A stretch of DNA of 64,000 nt. Origin: Fictibacillus marinisediminis. Its GTDB lineage: Bacteria; Bacillota; Bacilli; Bacillales; Fictibacillaceae. The stretch is taken from positions 1,240,001 to 1,304,000 of the forward strand of contig NZ_JAIWJX010000002.1 in assembly GCF_023149135.1 (NCBI RefSeq), in the 5' to 3' direction. Both the position numbers and the translations under genes were made by a program. The notes under the pieces were generated by a model. It was not told the DNA's origin. It did no database searches and saw nothing but the letters and a program-made list of their open reading frames with translations. This document shows, one piece after another, positions 15,513-23,811 of the stretch; the first letter of the stretch is position 1; the number at the start of each line of letters is the position of its first letter.

Positions 15513-16730
15513 ATGTGGAAGAACCGAAACTTTTTATTACTCATGTTTGGTGTTGCGGTTTCGAGTACCGGCCTATGGGTCGGGATCATCGGCAACCTGG
15601 AATTTTTGCAAAAGAACGTGGAGTCATCCTTTTTACAAGCATTGCTTCTATTATCGGGGTTTTTGGTCGGAGTATTCCTGGCTCCAATGGCTGGGAGGAT
15701 TATTGATCGGGGAGATAAGAAAAAAATACTCATCTATGCGGGTCTTGCGCGGTCTTTTGCGATCGTTTTCATGTACCTAGCCATTGCCAACGATAATGTC
15801 TGGTGGATGCTGATCTACACGTTTATCATCGGAATTGCAGGGACGTTTTCCAATCCGGCCATGCAGACACTCATTCCGTTAATCGTGAAAAAAGAAGATC
15901 TGCTGCAGGCAAACGGTGTATACATGAACATTTTTACCGGTGCAAGAATTGCTGGGACAGCACTTGGAGGGGCGATGCTCGTCGGCATGTCGTTAACGGC
16001 GATGTACACGGTGACACTCGTATCCTATATTATTTTACTTTTCTCTACGTTTTATATTGCAGTAGAGCAAAAGCCTAGAGACAAGTCAGCAGACAGTAAA
16101 AAAGAAAGCTTCTTCAGTACGTTAAAAGAACTTTATCCTATCGTGAAAAATCAATCTAAGGTCGTCTACGGTATCTTTCTTCTTATACCGCCGTATTTGT
16201 TTCTTTCCGGCTTTAACTTGATGGTCATCGAGATCAGCCAGATTCAGCACAATCCCGGAATCAAAGGAATTCTCTATACAACAGAGGGACTGTGTGTGTT
16301 TCTTGGCACCTTTTTAGCAAGAAGGTTCTTTCGTGAACGTCCGCGATTGCCGTATTTGTTTGCAATCACATTTCTCATCGCGGCCGCTCATACATCACTA
16401 TTTTTAGCCAATCATCCCGTGATGTCTGTCATTTCGTTCGGCTTGTTTGGTCTGTCAGCGGGCATGCTTTTTCCGGTGACAACGACCATCTTCCAAACCG
16501 ATATTCCTTCTGACTATCATGGACGGTTCTTCTCCATCAAAGGCATGACAGACAACATTATCTTTCAAATTCTCATGCTGTTAACCGGGTTATTCCTGGA
16601 TACCATTGGTTTTGAAAAAATGGTCATCGGCTTTGGTATCAGCTCATTTGTCATAGCTTCCATTATTCTGCTGCAGTATCGGTCAAAGATGAATCGAAAT
16701 AAAAGAAGGCCTGTAGCTGTGGTGAAATAA
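15513..16730 (+). CDS. MFS transporter, macrolide-efflux-like
   Basis: This 405-residue protein has about 12 hydrophobic segments. Its MWKNRNFLLLMFGVAVSSTG opening is typical of the MFS_3/enterobactin-exporter and MefA-like macrolide-efflux branch. The loop after helix 2 reads GRIIDRGDKKKILI, the family version of the G-x-x-x-D-R-x-G motif. A proton-driven export role is likely; the substrate is unknown. ATG 15513 was chosen because the membrane-proximal MWKNRNF start matches the family and GAGAGGGG lies upstream. In-frame codons back to 15438 add a non-conserved leader. Monocistronic. Confidence 0.8.
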   Translation: MWKNRNFLLLMFGVAVSSTGLWVGIIGNLEFLQKNVESSFLQALLLLSGFLVGVFLAPMAGRIIDRGDKKKILIYAGLARSFAIVFMYLAIANDNVWWMLIYTFIIGIAGTFSNPAMQTLIPLIVKKEDLLQANGVYMNIFTGARIAGTALGGAMLVGMSLTAMYTVTLVSYIILLFSTFYIAVEQKPRDKSADSKKESFFSTLKELYPIVKNQSKVVYGIFLLIPPYLFLSGFNLMVIEISQIQHNPGIKGILYTTEGLCVFLGTFLARRFFRERPRLPYLFAITFLIAAAHTSLFLANHPVMSVISFGLFGLSAGMLFPVTTTIFQTDIPSDYHGRFFSIKGMTDNIIFQILMLLTGLFLDTIGFEKMVIGFGISSFVIASIILLQYRSKMNRNKRRPVAVVK

Positions 16731-16940
16731 CTACTTGAGCTACGCGCTGGCCATTGAGGTGAAATAGCTTGAAGACCAGAGAAGAATTTCTCATGGATCA
16801 GGAGGAATGTGCATTTTAACAGAGAAGTTTAATAGGGCAGTGATGGTTTTATACCATTCCAGCCTTTTTCTTCATCATTTGCGAATTCGTTTCATAGGGT
16901 AGAGCAGAGAGATGGTATAAAAAAGGGGAGGTTATGTCTG

Positions 16941-17105
16941 GTGGCTTGGTTATTGCTGCTGTTGATTGCAGCTGCCGTTATGATTGGATTTTTTGTAAAC
17001 TCCAGCAAAGCAACGAGGACCATACTCCAAGAGGATGACCCGGTTAAACTTCTAGAATCAGAGAATGCGAAAAATAATAGTTCATACAATGGAGGACCGA
17101 TGTAA
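16941..17105 (+). CDS. Small single-pass membrane protein (54 aa)
   Basis: GTG 16941 lies nine bases after GGGGAGG. It opens a 54-residue frame with a hydrophobic N-terminal helix (AWLLLLIAAAVMIGFFV) and a polar, Asn-rich tail ending in NGGPM. A terminator stem overlaps the last codons. The ribosome binding site, membrane helix and terminator together support a real gene. An overlapping ATG at 16934 in another frame encodes a cysteine-rich 32-mer without hydrophobic organisation and is less likely. The family and function are unknown. Confidence 0.6.
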   Translation: MAWLLLLLIAAAVMIGFFVNSSKATRTILQEDDPVKLLESENAKNNSSYNGGPM

Positions 17106-17120
17106 TATCGGTTCTTTTTT
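17094..17120 (+). terminator. Terminator overlapping the 54-aa membrane protein stop
   Basis: The stem GGACCGAT pairs with ATCGGTTC (one G-T pair), with a five-base loop and six T. It separates the small gene from the phosphatase gene. Confidence 0.75.
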
Positions 17121-17138
17121 CAGGAAAGGCAGGTGCAT

Positions 17139-17672
17139 ATGCAGATCTTATTGATTCGGCATGGTGAATCAGAAGATGACTTTCTAGATGAAGACTACAC
17201 TGGCTCAATTGATTTGCCGCTGACAAGCAGAGGGGTTGAACAGGTGGAAAGGATGGCACAGCGTGTTTGCGCTGAATTTCCCCCCGATCTGATTTTGAGC
17301 AGTACACTGATCAGAGCCAGACAGGCTGCAGATCTTTTATCCAAGACGACTGGCTGCTCAGTAACTTACATTGATAATCTTAAAGAAAAACAGGAAGATG
17401 AAAGTAAAACAGACTTCAGGCTGAGAGGGGAAAAGGTCTTATCTTCAATTAGGGAACTTGGCAAGGATATTAACAGAGTGGCGGTTGTTACTCATGGAGG
17501 TATGATCACCCAGATCATTGAAGGTTTCCTAGAGCTACCCCAGTTCAACTCTGTTTGGTTTCACTCTGACAATACAGGCATCCATCTGCTTGAATACACT
17601 CGAAACGGCCAGCTCATCCGATTCACAAATTGTACCGCTCACTTAAAAAATAATGAGCAGTTGATTGAATAA
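17139..17672 (+). CDS. Histidine phosphatase (phosphoglycerate mutase-like) family protein
   Basis: This 177-residue cytoplasmic protein has the RHGES catalytic motif at residues 7-11, with His8 forming the phospho-histidine. Arg in SSTLIRARQAA and the second His in VVTHGGMI complete the site. Substrates in this superfamily range from sugar phosphates to nucleotide or alpha-ribazole phosphates, and the sequence does not decide between them. ATG 17139 follows AGGAAAGG by nine bases; the in-frame GTG at 17133 is too close to AGG. Monocistronic between two terminators. Size fits the small cofactor-independent phosphatases. Confidence 0.85.
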   Translation: MQILLIRHGESEDDFLDEDYTGSIDLPLTSRGVEQVERMAQRVCAEFPPDLILSSTLIRARQAADLLSKTTGCSVTYIDNLKEKQEDESKTDFRLRGEKVLSSIRELGKDINRVAVVTHGGMITQIIEGFLELPQFNSVWFHSDNTGIHLLEYTRNGQLIRFTNCTAHLKNNEQLIE

Positions 17673-17758
17673 TATATTGCGTCATAATGTCACATATAGT
17701 AAAATAAACAAGAACGTTTGTTCGAAAAAATTCAAAATAAAAAAACGAGGTGTCTAGT

Positions 17759-18181
17759 ATGATCGTAGGGCTGTATCCTTATTTAGTAACGAATGGAAAT
17801 GGACAAGAAGCGGTTAAGTTTTATGAAAAGGCATTGAATGCAAAGGTTTTATCTGTACAAACTTTTGGCGACCAGCCGGAGAATCCGGAATATCCTGTTC
17901 CTGCAGAAGCTAAAGACCGTGTAATGAATGCCCATTTAAAAGTGGGAGATCATGACTTGATGCTTTCTGATACATTCCCAGGGATGCCCTATGAAACTGG
18001 AGACCAAGTAACAGTAGCAATCACGATTGACAGTGTTGAAACATCAAAAGAAGTTTTTGATAAATTAAAAGAAGGCGGCCAAGTAATCATGGAGCTGCAA
18101 GAAACCTTCTGGAGCCCATCTTATGGCCAGCTGAAAGATAAATTCGGTGTAACGTGGCAAATTTCAACATTAGGAAAATAA
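17759..18181 (+). CDS. VOC superfamily protein, PhnB/YjdN-like
   Basis: This 140-residue protein has the double beta-alpha-beta-beta-beta arrangement of PhnB-like VOC proteins. Markers are LYPYLVTNGNGQEAVKFYEK at the start, DHDLMLSDTFPG in the middle, and FWSPSYGQLKDKFGVTWQIS at the end. The enzymatic role is not established for this branch. ATG 17759 lies eight bases after ACGAGG; an in-frame GTG at 17750 overlaps the ribosome binding site. It is followed by a strong hairpin. It is one of several VOC genes or remnants in this window, most of them single-gene units. Confidence 0.8.
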   Translation: MIVGLYPYLVTNGNGQEAVKFYEKALNAKVLSVQTFGDQPENPEYPVPAEAKDRVMNAHLKVGDHDLMLSDTFPGMPYETGDQVTVAITIDSVETSKEVFDKLKEGGQVIMELQETFWSPSYGQLKDKFGVTWQISTLGK

Positions 18182-18182
18182 G

Positions 18183-18432
18183 TTAACTCATCCAAAAAAG
18201 CTGCTGCGGCAGCTTTTTTTGTTTTTGAAACTGTCCTTCCACCAGGTAGCAAAGTATGATGAGGACTACTGCGTTTGTAAAGCCTTTGCCTGCGCGCTTT
18301 CTCATCCCGTGAAAAAAGATGTTCTCCATTTGTTTTTTTATTGCTATACAACAACAGAGGAATCCACCCAAGCGTTAAGACAAAGGTTATAAGAAAGGTA
18401 AGCCAGTCATCCCGGCCTGCAGTTTTAATCAC
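18183..18432 (-). pseudogene. Possible frameshifted small membrane protein
   Basis: On the minus strand one frame from GTG 18432 begins with a plausible membrane helix (WLTFLITFVLTLGWIPLLLY). A second frame, overlapping after about residue 48, supplies another (FTNAVVLIILCYLVEG). Joined by one frameshift near 18300 they would make a two-helix protein of about 80 residues. No good ribosome binding site is visible at the start, and the second frame runs into the terminator of the VOC gene. The call is weak: it could be a decayed membrane protein or chance. Nothing else was seen in this 350-base gap. Confidence 0.3.
18194..18219. terminator. Terminator after VOC gene
   Basis: The stem AAAAGCTGC pairs with GGCAGCTTTT and is followed by T. 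It can act on both strands and lies ten bases after the VOC stop. Confidence 0.75.
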
Positions 18433-18530
18433 CCCTGCTTTAGTAAACTGCTACCCGTATTTTGCCTCAAATTGTGTATGATATGATTGTCGGTATTTTT
18501 AAATGATGAAAGAAGGAGAAGTTCCTTTCC

Positions 18531-19208
18531 ATGATACATATTCTAATAGTGGATGATGATCCTCATATTCGCGAACTGCTGCAGCACCACCTGCAGCTTG
18601 AAGGGTACGCCGTCCATCTGGCACAGGATGGCGAAGAAGCTTCTTTATTGCTTCAATCCAAACAGATGCACCTGGCTGTTGTGGACGTGATGATGCCCCA
18701 TAAAGATGGGTACCAGTTGTGTGAGGAGATAAGAAGATATTACGACTTCCCGGTCATACTGCTGACGGCCAAAGACCAGCTGCTCGATAAAGAAAAAGGA
18801 TTTACGGTGGGTACGGACGACTATATGACAAAGCCCTTTGAACCCAAAGAATTGATCTTCCGTATGAAAGCCCTTCTGCGCCGTTATCAAATGGTCAATG
18901 CCGAAAAGATAACCTTAAACCAAACGATCATAGACCGGAAAAGTTATGAAGTGTATTGCAGTGGAACGCTGCTCATGCTGCCCATGAAAGAATTTGAACT
19001 CCTGTCACAGCTGGCAAATTATCCGGGACGTATTTTTACGAGAGAGGAACTGATCCACCTGATCTGGGGTTCTGATTTTGCAGGGGATGACCGAACGGTC
19101 GATGTCCATATTAAACGGCTGCGCGAACGTTTTGCTTCAAGAACTGACGACTTTACGATCAAAACGGTTCGGGGTGTAGGCTATAAATTGGAGGCTGCTA
19201 AGAAATGA
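18531..19208 (+). CDS. hssR: Heme-response regulator HssR (OmpR family)
   Basis: This 225-residue response regulator has a receiver domain with Asp8-Asp9, the phospho-acceptor Asp52 in VVDVMMP and a TAK motif near 79. An OmpR/PhoB winged-helix domain follows, ending in FTIKTVRGVGYKLE. The identity as HssR comes from the neighbours: the sensor overlaps it by four bases (ATGA) and closely resembles HssS, and the next genes resemble HrtB/HrtA. Phosphorylated HssR activates the heme exporter genes by binding a direct repeat, which is present at 20590-20607. ATG 18531 follows AGAAGGAGAA. Confidence 0.88.
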   Translation: MIHILIVDDDPHIRELLQHHLQLEGYAVHLAQDGEEASLLLQSKQMHLAVVDVMMPHKDGYQLCEEIRRYYDFPVILLTAKDQLLDKEKGFTVGTDDYMTKPFEPKELIFRMKALLRRYQMVNAEKITLNQTIIDRKSYEVYCSGTLLMLPMKEFELLSQLANYPGRIFTREELIHLIWGSDFAGDDRTVDVHIKRLRERFASRTDDFTIKTVRGVGYKLEAAKK

Positions 19209-20584
19209 AGACTCTTTACGTACGAATCGTAGTGACCACCATCGCGGTTATGATGATCAGCAGTCTCCTTGCTTTTGTGATCTCCAATGCTTATTATCAG
19301 AAAAGCTTAAAGCCCTTTAATGATAAAAAAGTGACCAGGATTGCAGAAGAAACTGTAGACTATTACGAAAAAAATCCACAGTCGAAACTCAATGATTATC
19401 TGGATCACATCGGTCATACCGGGTACCAGATTTACTTGGTAGATCAGCAGCATCATGAATCGTTTTTTGGAGGAACCTTTAGGAAAAAGGAAATGGATCC
19501 AGCCATCGTAAAACGTGTGCTGAATGGAACAGTCTATCACGGGATTGCACAATTTCCTTCCACGCCATTTGTGACAGGCTTTTTCGATAATGTCCTGAAA
19601 AATACGATCGGCATGCCGCTGGAAGCTTCCGGAAAACAATACGCTCTGTTCATCCGGCCAAACATTGAGCTCCAATTCGGCGAGATGAGGATCTTTTTTT
19701 CCGTGATCTTATTGCTGACGATCCTGCTCAGCATTATCCTCGTCGGAATCAGCACACGCTATCTGGTAAAACCGATCATCAAGCTAACCGAGGCAACCAA
19801 AAAGATTGCAACCGGCAACTACAACATCAAATTAAATGAAAAGCGGAAGGATGAAATCGGCAGTTTAGCGACCAATTTCTCCGAGATGGCGAAGAGTCTT
19901 GAACAGTTGGAAGAGATGAGGCAGGAGTTTGTTTCAAACGTTTCCCATGAGATCCAGTCACCGCTTGCGTCGATCAAAGGATTTGCCCAGACTCTCCAAA
20001 ACGATGAACTGGCATTGGATCAACGAAATCGATATTTATCCATCATTGAAAAAGAGAGTACCCGGCTGTCACAGTTGAGCAAACAGCTCCTCGTGCTCGC
20101 TTCCCTTGAAAAAGAAGAAGCCATCATTGAGAAAAGCACGTTTGATGTGGCTGCTCAGATCAAGGAGATCTTGGTCATGACGGAATGGAGCTGGCGCGAG
20201 AAGGAGTTAGCGATTGAGATGGAACTGCCTTCGACCTTTATCTATGGAGATAAAAAGCTTCTGCATCAAGTATGGACGAACTTGATTACCAACAGCATTA
20301 AGTTTACCGAGCCAGGCGGAACGATCTCCATTCGTCTCAAAAAGCAAGATCGAAATTGCCGCATCTCGATTTCTGATACAGGGATCGGTATTTCAGAGAA
20401 AGACAAGCTCAGCATTTTCAACCGTTTTTATAAAGCGGACAAGTCGAGAGAGAGGAAAGAAGGAAGCAGCGGATTAGGGTTATCGATCGTTAAAAAGATT
20501 ACCGATCTGCATAACGGTGAGATTAAAGCAGAAAGCGAACCTGGCAAGGGTACGACCTTTCATGTCCGGATTCCAAGAATGTAA
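19205..20584 (+). CDS. hssS: Heme sensor histidine kinase HssS
   Basis: This 459-residue membrane kinase has TM1 at about 7-29, an extracytoplasmic sensor of about 130 residues, TM2 at 162-184, HAMP to about 237, an H-box with His248 in VSNVSHEIQSPLASIKG, and N/G boxes ending in GSSGLGLSIVKKI. The sensor contains GYQIYLVDQ and PFVTGFFDNVLKNTIG, which I recognise as conserved in Staphylococcus HssS. It senses heme-linked membrane stress and phosphorylates HssR. Start ATG 19205 overlaps the hssR stop, so the two are translationally coupled. Confidence 0.88.
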   Translation: MKTLYVRIVVTTIAVMMISSLLAFVISNAYYQKSLKPFNDKKVTRIAEETVDYYEKNPQSKLNDYLDHIGHTGYQIYLVDQQHHESFFGGTFRKKEMDPAIVKRVLNGTVYHGIAQFPSTPFVTGFFDNVLKNTIGMPLEASGKQYALFIRPNIELQFGEMRIFFSVILLLTILLSIILVGISTRYLVKPIIKLTEATKKIATGNYNIKLNEKRKDEIGSLATNFSEMAKSLEQLEEMRQEFVSNVSHEIQSPLASIKGFAQTLQNDELALDQRNRYLSIIEKESTRLSQLSKQLLVLASLEKEEAIIEKSTFDVAAQIKEILVMTEWSWREKELAIEMELPSTFIYGDKKLLHQVWTNLITNSIKFTEPGGTISIRLKKQDRNCRISISDTGIGISEKDKLSIFNRFYKADKSRERKEGSSGLGLSIVKKITDLHNGEIKAESEPGKGTTFHVRIPRM

Positions 20585-20589
20585 CCCGC

Positions 20590-20607
20590 TGTTCATCTCC
20601 TGTTCAT
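20590..20607 (+). promoter_or_regulatory. HssR-binding direct repeat upstream of hrtBA
   Basis: TGTTCAT occurs at 20590-20596 and again at 20601-20607, an 11-bp period. The described Staphylococcus HssR site is a direct repeat of GTTCAT plus three bases, separated by two more; the spacing here is the same. It lies 83 bases upstream of the hrtB ATG, inside the gap between hssS and hrtB, so heme-responsive activation of hrtBA is expected. Confidence 0.8.
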
Positions 20608-20689
20608 AAACCACTTCTATGATTGATTTTGTACTGAGAAAGAATGATTTCTTCAGTCCAAAACAAGATAGAAATGGAGCTGAATCACC

Positions 20690-21790
20690 ATGTTTCTCGC
20701 ACTAAGAGAGATAAAGCATGCGAAAATACGTTATTTGTTAATCGGTCTGATTATGGTGCTGATCTCCTTTCTTGTCCTTTTTGTCTCAGGACTCGCAAAG
20801 GGGCTGTCATCAGATAACGCCTCATCCATTCAAAGGATGAACGCAAATTATATCGTTCTGGATAAGGAGTCAGATCTGCGTCTGAACCGTTCGCAGCTTT
20901 CGGAAAAGAAACTGAGGGATATTGCAAGCTATGCTGATCGAAATCAGGTGACCCCACTCACTATACAAATGACCACCGTAAAGAAAGAGGGATCCTCCCC
21001 AAAATTAGATAGTACGGTTTTTGCAGTTGATCCAACGAGCTTTCTCGCACCTTCAGCAGTTGAAGGAAAACCGCTGCAGCAGGCCCAAATAAACGAAGCT
21101 GTAGGCGATTTGTCATTAAAAGAGGATGGATTTCAAATTGGTGATCGAATAACAGAGGAAACTTCCGGAAGAGTAGTAACTCTTATCGGGTTTACGAAGG
21201 ATCAGTCATATAGCCACTCTCCGGTACTTCACCTCTCGTTAAAAACCTGGAAAGCTATGCATACAGGCAAGCAAGATTCACAGCACATATATAATGCAGC
21301 GGCACTGAACGTAAATAAGAACGAGGCAGAACAAATCGAGAACCATGTTCAAGGAACAGAAGTGATCTCAAAAGGGGAAGTCTTAAAAAGTATCCCTGGG
21401 TACAAGGAAGAACAAGGCTCTCTGCTCATGATGATCATCTTCCTATTTGTAATCGCTGCTTTTGTGCTGAGCGTGTTCTTTTATGTCATCACGCTTCAAA
21501 AAGTAAATCAGTTTGGGGTTCTAAAAGCGATTGGCGCAAAATCCGGATATCTTTCACGTACCGTGGTTTATCAAGTGCTGTCTCTTACGATGGTAAGTCT
21601 CATCATAAGCATCATTCTTACGTTTACGGTGGCTAACCTATTACCCGCCGGTATGCCGTTTCTACTGAGTATTCCGCTGATCACGGGCTGCTCGATTCTC
21701 TTTTTAACCGTCTCCGTTATCGGCTCCCTTATCTCACTTTATCAGGTCATTAAAATTGATGCCGTAGAAGCCATAGGGAGGGCAGCATGA
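20690..21790 (+). CDS. hrtB: Heme efflux ABC transporter permease HrtB
   Basis: This 366-residue FtsX/MacB-type permease has one N-terminal membrane helix (about 15-37), a large extracytoplasmic domain (about 40-245) and three C-terminal helices. The opening LALREIKHAKIRYLLIGLIM and the end KIDAVEAIG match HrtB of Gram-positive bacteria. With HrtA it relieves heme toxicity by exporting heme from the membrane. ATG 20690 is preceded by the HssR direct repeat. It overlaps hrtA by four bases. The permease-before-ATPase order differs from the hrtA-hrtB order of Staphylococcus. Confidence 0.88.
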   Translation: MFLALREIKHAKIRYLLIGLIMVLISFLVLFVSGLAKGLSSDNASSIQRMNANYIVLDKESDLRLNRSQLSEKKLRDIASYADRNQVTPLTIQMTTVKKEGSSPKLDSTVFAVDPTSFLAPSAVEGKPLQQAQINEAVGDLSLKEDGFQIGDRITEETSGRVVTLIGFTKDQSYSHSPVLHLSLKTWKAMHTGKQDSQHIYNAAALNVNKNEAEQIENHVQGTEVISKGEVLKSIPGYKEEQGSLLMMIIFLFVIAAFVLSVFFYVITLQKVNQFGVLKAIGAKSGYLSRTVVYQVLSLTMVSLIISIILTFTVANLLPAGMPFLLSIPLITGCSILFLTVSVIGSLISLYQVIKIDAVEAIGRAA

Positions 21791-22476
21791 TGGAAAACAA
21801 ACTGGTATTGGAAAACATCAGTAAAACATTTGGAGATGGAGATAAACAAGTCAATGTCTTAAAAGAGATATCATTAGAAGTGAAGGCGGGAGAATTTGTC
21901 GCAGTGGTCGGGCCTTCCGGTTCGGGTAAAAGCACGTTCCTGTCCATCGCCGGAGCACTATTAGCGCCTACGAGCGGACGCATCGTGATCGGGGATGAGG
22001 ATATCAGCACTTTGCCGGTCAAACAATTGAATGATATCCGGCTGCATAAGATTGGCTTCGTGTTTCAGTCCGCCAACCTTATCCCGTATTTAAAAGTTAG
22101 AGACCAGCTCTTGTTGATTCCGGAACTGGAAAATAAATCGTCAAAAGAGGCAGGGAAAAAAGCGGATGAGCTTCTTGAACGGCTCGGTCTGCTTCATCGA
22201 AGAAATCATTTTCCAGAGCAGCTGTCCGGCGGAGAACGCCAGCGTGTGGCCATTGCCCGGGCATGGATGAACGATCCAGAGATCATCTTGGCAGATGAAC
22301 CGACGGCGAGCCTGGATTCCGAGCGTGGCCGCACCGTTGTTCAAATGCTGGCGGATGAGGTGAAGCTAAGAGATAAAGCGGCGATAATGGTGACGCATGA
22401 TCAGCGGATGCTGGATTTATGCGACAGGGTCGTCTATATGGAGGACGGGAACCTTTTACCACGTCCTTCAATTTAA
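21787..22476 (+). CDS. hrtA: Heme efflux ABC transporter ATPase HrtA
   Basis: This 229-residue ABC ATPase has Walker A GPSGSGKS at 42-49, a Q-loop in [10 protein letters not shown], signature [14 protein letters not shown] near 144, Walker B IILADEP, and the switch His in MVTHD. It belongs to the LolD/MacB-type family that pairs with FtsX-like permeases. Coupling to hrtB through an ATGA overlap and the adjacent hssRS genes give the heme-export assignment. A terminator follows at 22492. Expression should depend on HssR acting at the direct repeat upstream of hrtB. Confidence 0.9.
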   Translation: MMENKLVLENISKTFGDGDKQVNVLKEISLEVKAGEFVAVVGPSGSGKSTFLSIAGALLAPTSGRIVIGDEDISTLPVKQLNDIRLHKIGFVFQSANLIPYLKVRDQLLLIPELENKSSKEAGKKADELLERLGLLHRRNHFPEQLSGGERQRVAIARAWMNDPEIILADEPTASLDSERGRTVVQMLADEVKLRDKAAIMVTHDQRMLDLCDRVVYMEDGNLLPRPSI

Positions 22477-22491
22477 GAAATAACCTTCACG

Positions 22492-22518
22492 AAAGAACTG
22501 CTGCGTCAGTTCTTTTTT
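22492..22518 (+). terminator. Terminator of the hrtBA operon
   Basis: The stem AAAGAACTG pairs with CAGTTCTTT, with a six-base loop and seven T. It lies 16 bases after the hrtA stop. Confidence 0.8.
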
Positions 22519-22595
22519 TATTTTTGGTTGTTGTGATATGAGAGTTTTGTAGTACGATATAAATAGAAATTTTTGTAATTTATGGAGGTTTTTAA

Positions 22596-23447
22596 ATGAA
22601 AAGTGTTGCGAATACCGCTTTCATGAACGAGGAAGAGCTAAAGAACAAGCTGGCCGAATTAAAAAATGGTGAGAAATCATGGGAAGAAGAAGATAAGAGT
22701 TATATCGTACAATCCATGATGGAGCATCTCGGCTCAGTTGACTCAGATTTAAGGGATGAGCTCATCTATGACATGTTTTGCAAATTGATCATCGATAACC
22801 AGCTGGAACATGAAGTGCTGAGCGGTCTCCTAACACAATGTTTAAGTGAGTCCTTTTTATTTAAAGGATTGGGTGAAGAGGGAGCAGATACCGTCTTTAA
22901 AAGGTCCTTTTCTGCATTAGTGACCGCCCTTATCCTGTATAAGGATAACCAGGAAAGCTTTTTGTCTTCTGAAACGATCCATGAAGGTGCTAAAGGCTTA
23001 TTGAAATGCCTTAAAGAGGAGAAGGACTATCGCGGATTGGTCGATGGAAAAGGGTGGGCACATAGCATTGCACACATCGCGGACGCAGTGGATGAGGTTG
23101 TGAAGAACTCAAAATGTAGCAAAGAAGTTTTTCCTGAAATCCTGGATGCATTATGGGGTAAAGTACTAATCTCTAACTATGTCTACATCCACAATGAAGA
23201 CGAGCGGATCATCACACCGATCCTAGCATTATTGGAGAACGGCCTAGCCGTTGAAGAGGTTAAAACACGAGTGGAACAAATGCCACAGCACCTAATCGAG
23301 CAAAAAGAACAACTGGCTGAAAAGGATTATTATGTTTTAAAAGCGAATAGCAAGAATTTCTTGAAAAGCTTTTACGTTCAACTGGCGGATCATGAAAGTT
23401 TATCTGCTCTTCAGGAGTCCGTTCTACAACATTTAAAACAAATATAG
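22596..23447 (+). CDS. DUF2785 family protein
   Basis: This 283-residue, all-helical, acidic cytoplasmic protein contains DGKGWAHSIAHIADAVDEVV near 150, the signature of the DUF2785 family. No biochemical role is established for the family as far as I know. ATG 22596 follows GGAGG. No membrane segment is present. It lies alone between the hrtBA terminator and a decayed membrane gene, so context gives no functional clue. Length is normal for the family. Confidence 0.75.
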   Translation: MKSVANTAFMNEEELKNKLAELKNGEKSWEEEDKSYIVQSMMEHLGSVDSDLRDELIYDMFCKLIIDNQLEHEVLSGLLTQCLSESFLFKGLGEEGADTVFKRSFSALVTALILYKDNQESFLSSETIHEGAKGLLKCLKEEKDYRGLVDGKGWAHSIAHIADAVDEVVKNSKCSKEVFPEILDALWGKVLISNYVYIHNEDERIITPILALLENGLAVEEVKTRVEQMPQHLIEQKEQLAEKDYYVLKANSKNFLKSFYVQLADHESLSALQESVLQHLKQI

Positions 23448-23455
23448 AGATAAGA

Positions 23456-23678
23456 ATGAAAACGGCCGTTAATATTACATCGAGCGTCTTAATGGGAATT
23501 TACATCTTGGTGAAGTCATTTTAACTTTAAGTACGATAGGTATTACTGGCAACCTTCACTTGAGTTCTATCTCCTCAATACGTTTGGTGGAATGATAGGA
23601 TATTTACTCATTATGATTGGTCTTTTATTGTTCAAAAGGAATAGTATAAAAAATCACATATTAAACTTGAAAAAGTAA
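23456..23678 (+). pseudogene. Frameshifted small membrane protein remnant
   Basis: From ATG 23456 one frame gives MKTAVNITSSVLMGIYIL and then stops. A neighbouring frame continues with YDRYYWQPSLEFYLLNTFGG and a helix MIGYLLIMIGLLLF, ending at TAA 23678. Joined, they resemble a two-helix membrane protein of about 74 residues. No clear ribosome binding site remains. It fills most of the gap between the DUF2785 gene and the MFS gene; a 20-bp palindrome and a terminator occupy the rest. Confidence 0.45.
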
Positions 23679-23689
23679 AATGAAGTATA

Positions 23690-23709
23690 TAATTTTGGTA
23701 CCAAAATTA
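23690..23709. repeat. Perfect 20-bp palindrome
   Basis: TAATTTTGG and its reverse complement meet around a central TA/TA step to give a perfect 20-base palindrome centred between 23699 and 23700. It could be an operator half-site pair or a remnant of a mobile element end. No promoter could be tied to it. Confidence 0.6.
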
Positions 23710-23760
23710 GCTAAACTTCAACAACGCCGTGTTGGTTAAGGAATATACGAAATAAAAGGT

Positions 23761-23803
23761 AAAAACAGTTGTTAATCATTCATTGATTACAACTGTTTTT
23801 TTT
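23761..23803. terminator. Bidirectional terminator before convergent MFS gene
   Basis: A long stem (AAACAGTTG plus TTAATCA pairing with TGATTA and CAACTGTTT, one bulge) has A-runs and T-runs on either side. It ends the minus-strand MFS gene and any plus-strand transcript. Confidence 0.7.
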
Positions 23804-23811
23804 GTAGATGA

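Noticed and set aside
17711..17724. AGAAC-GTTT-GTTCG resembling a LexA/DinR box upstream of a VOC gene
   Set aside because: Three positions deviate from the CGAACRNRYGTTYC consensus, and a VOC gene is not a typical SOS target; one near-match is expected by chance.
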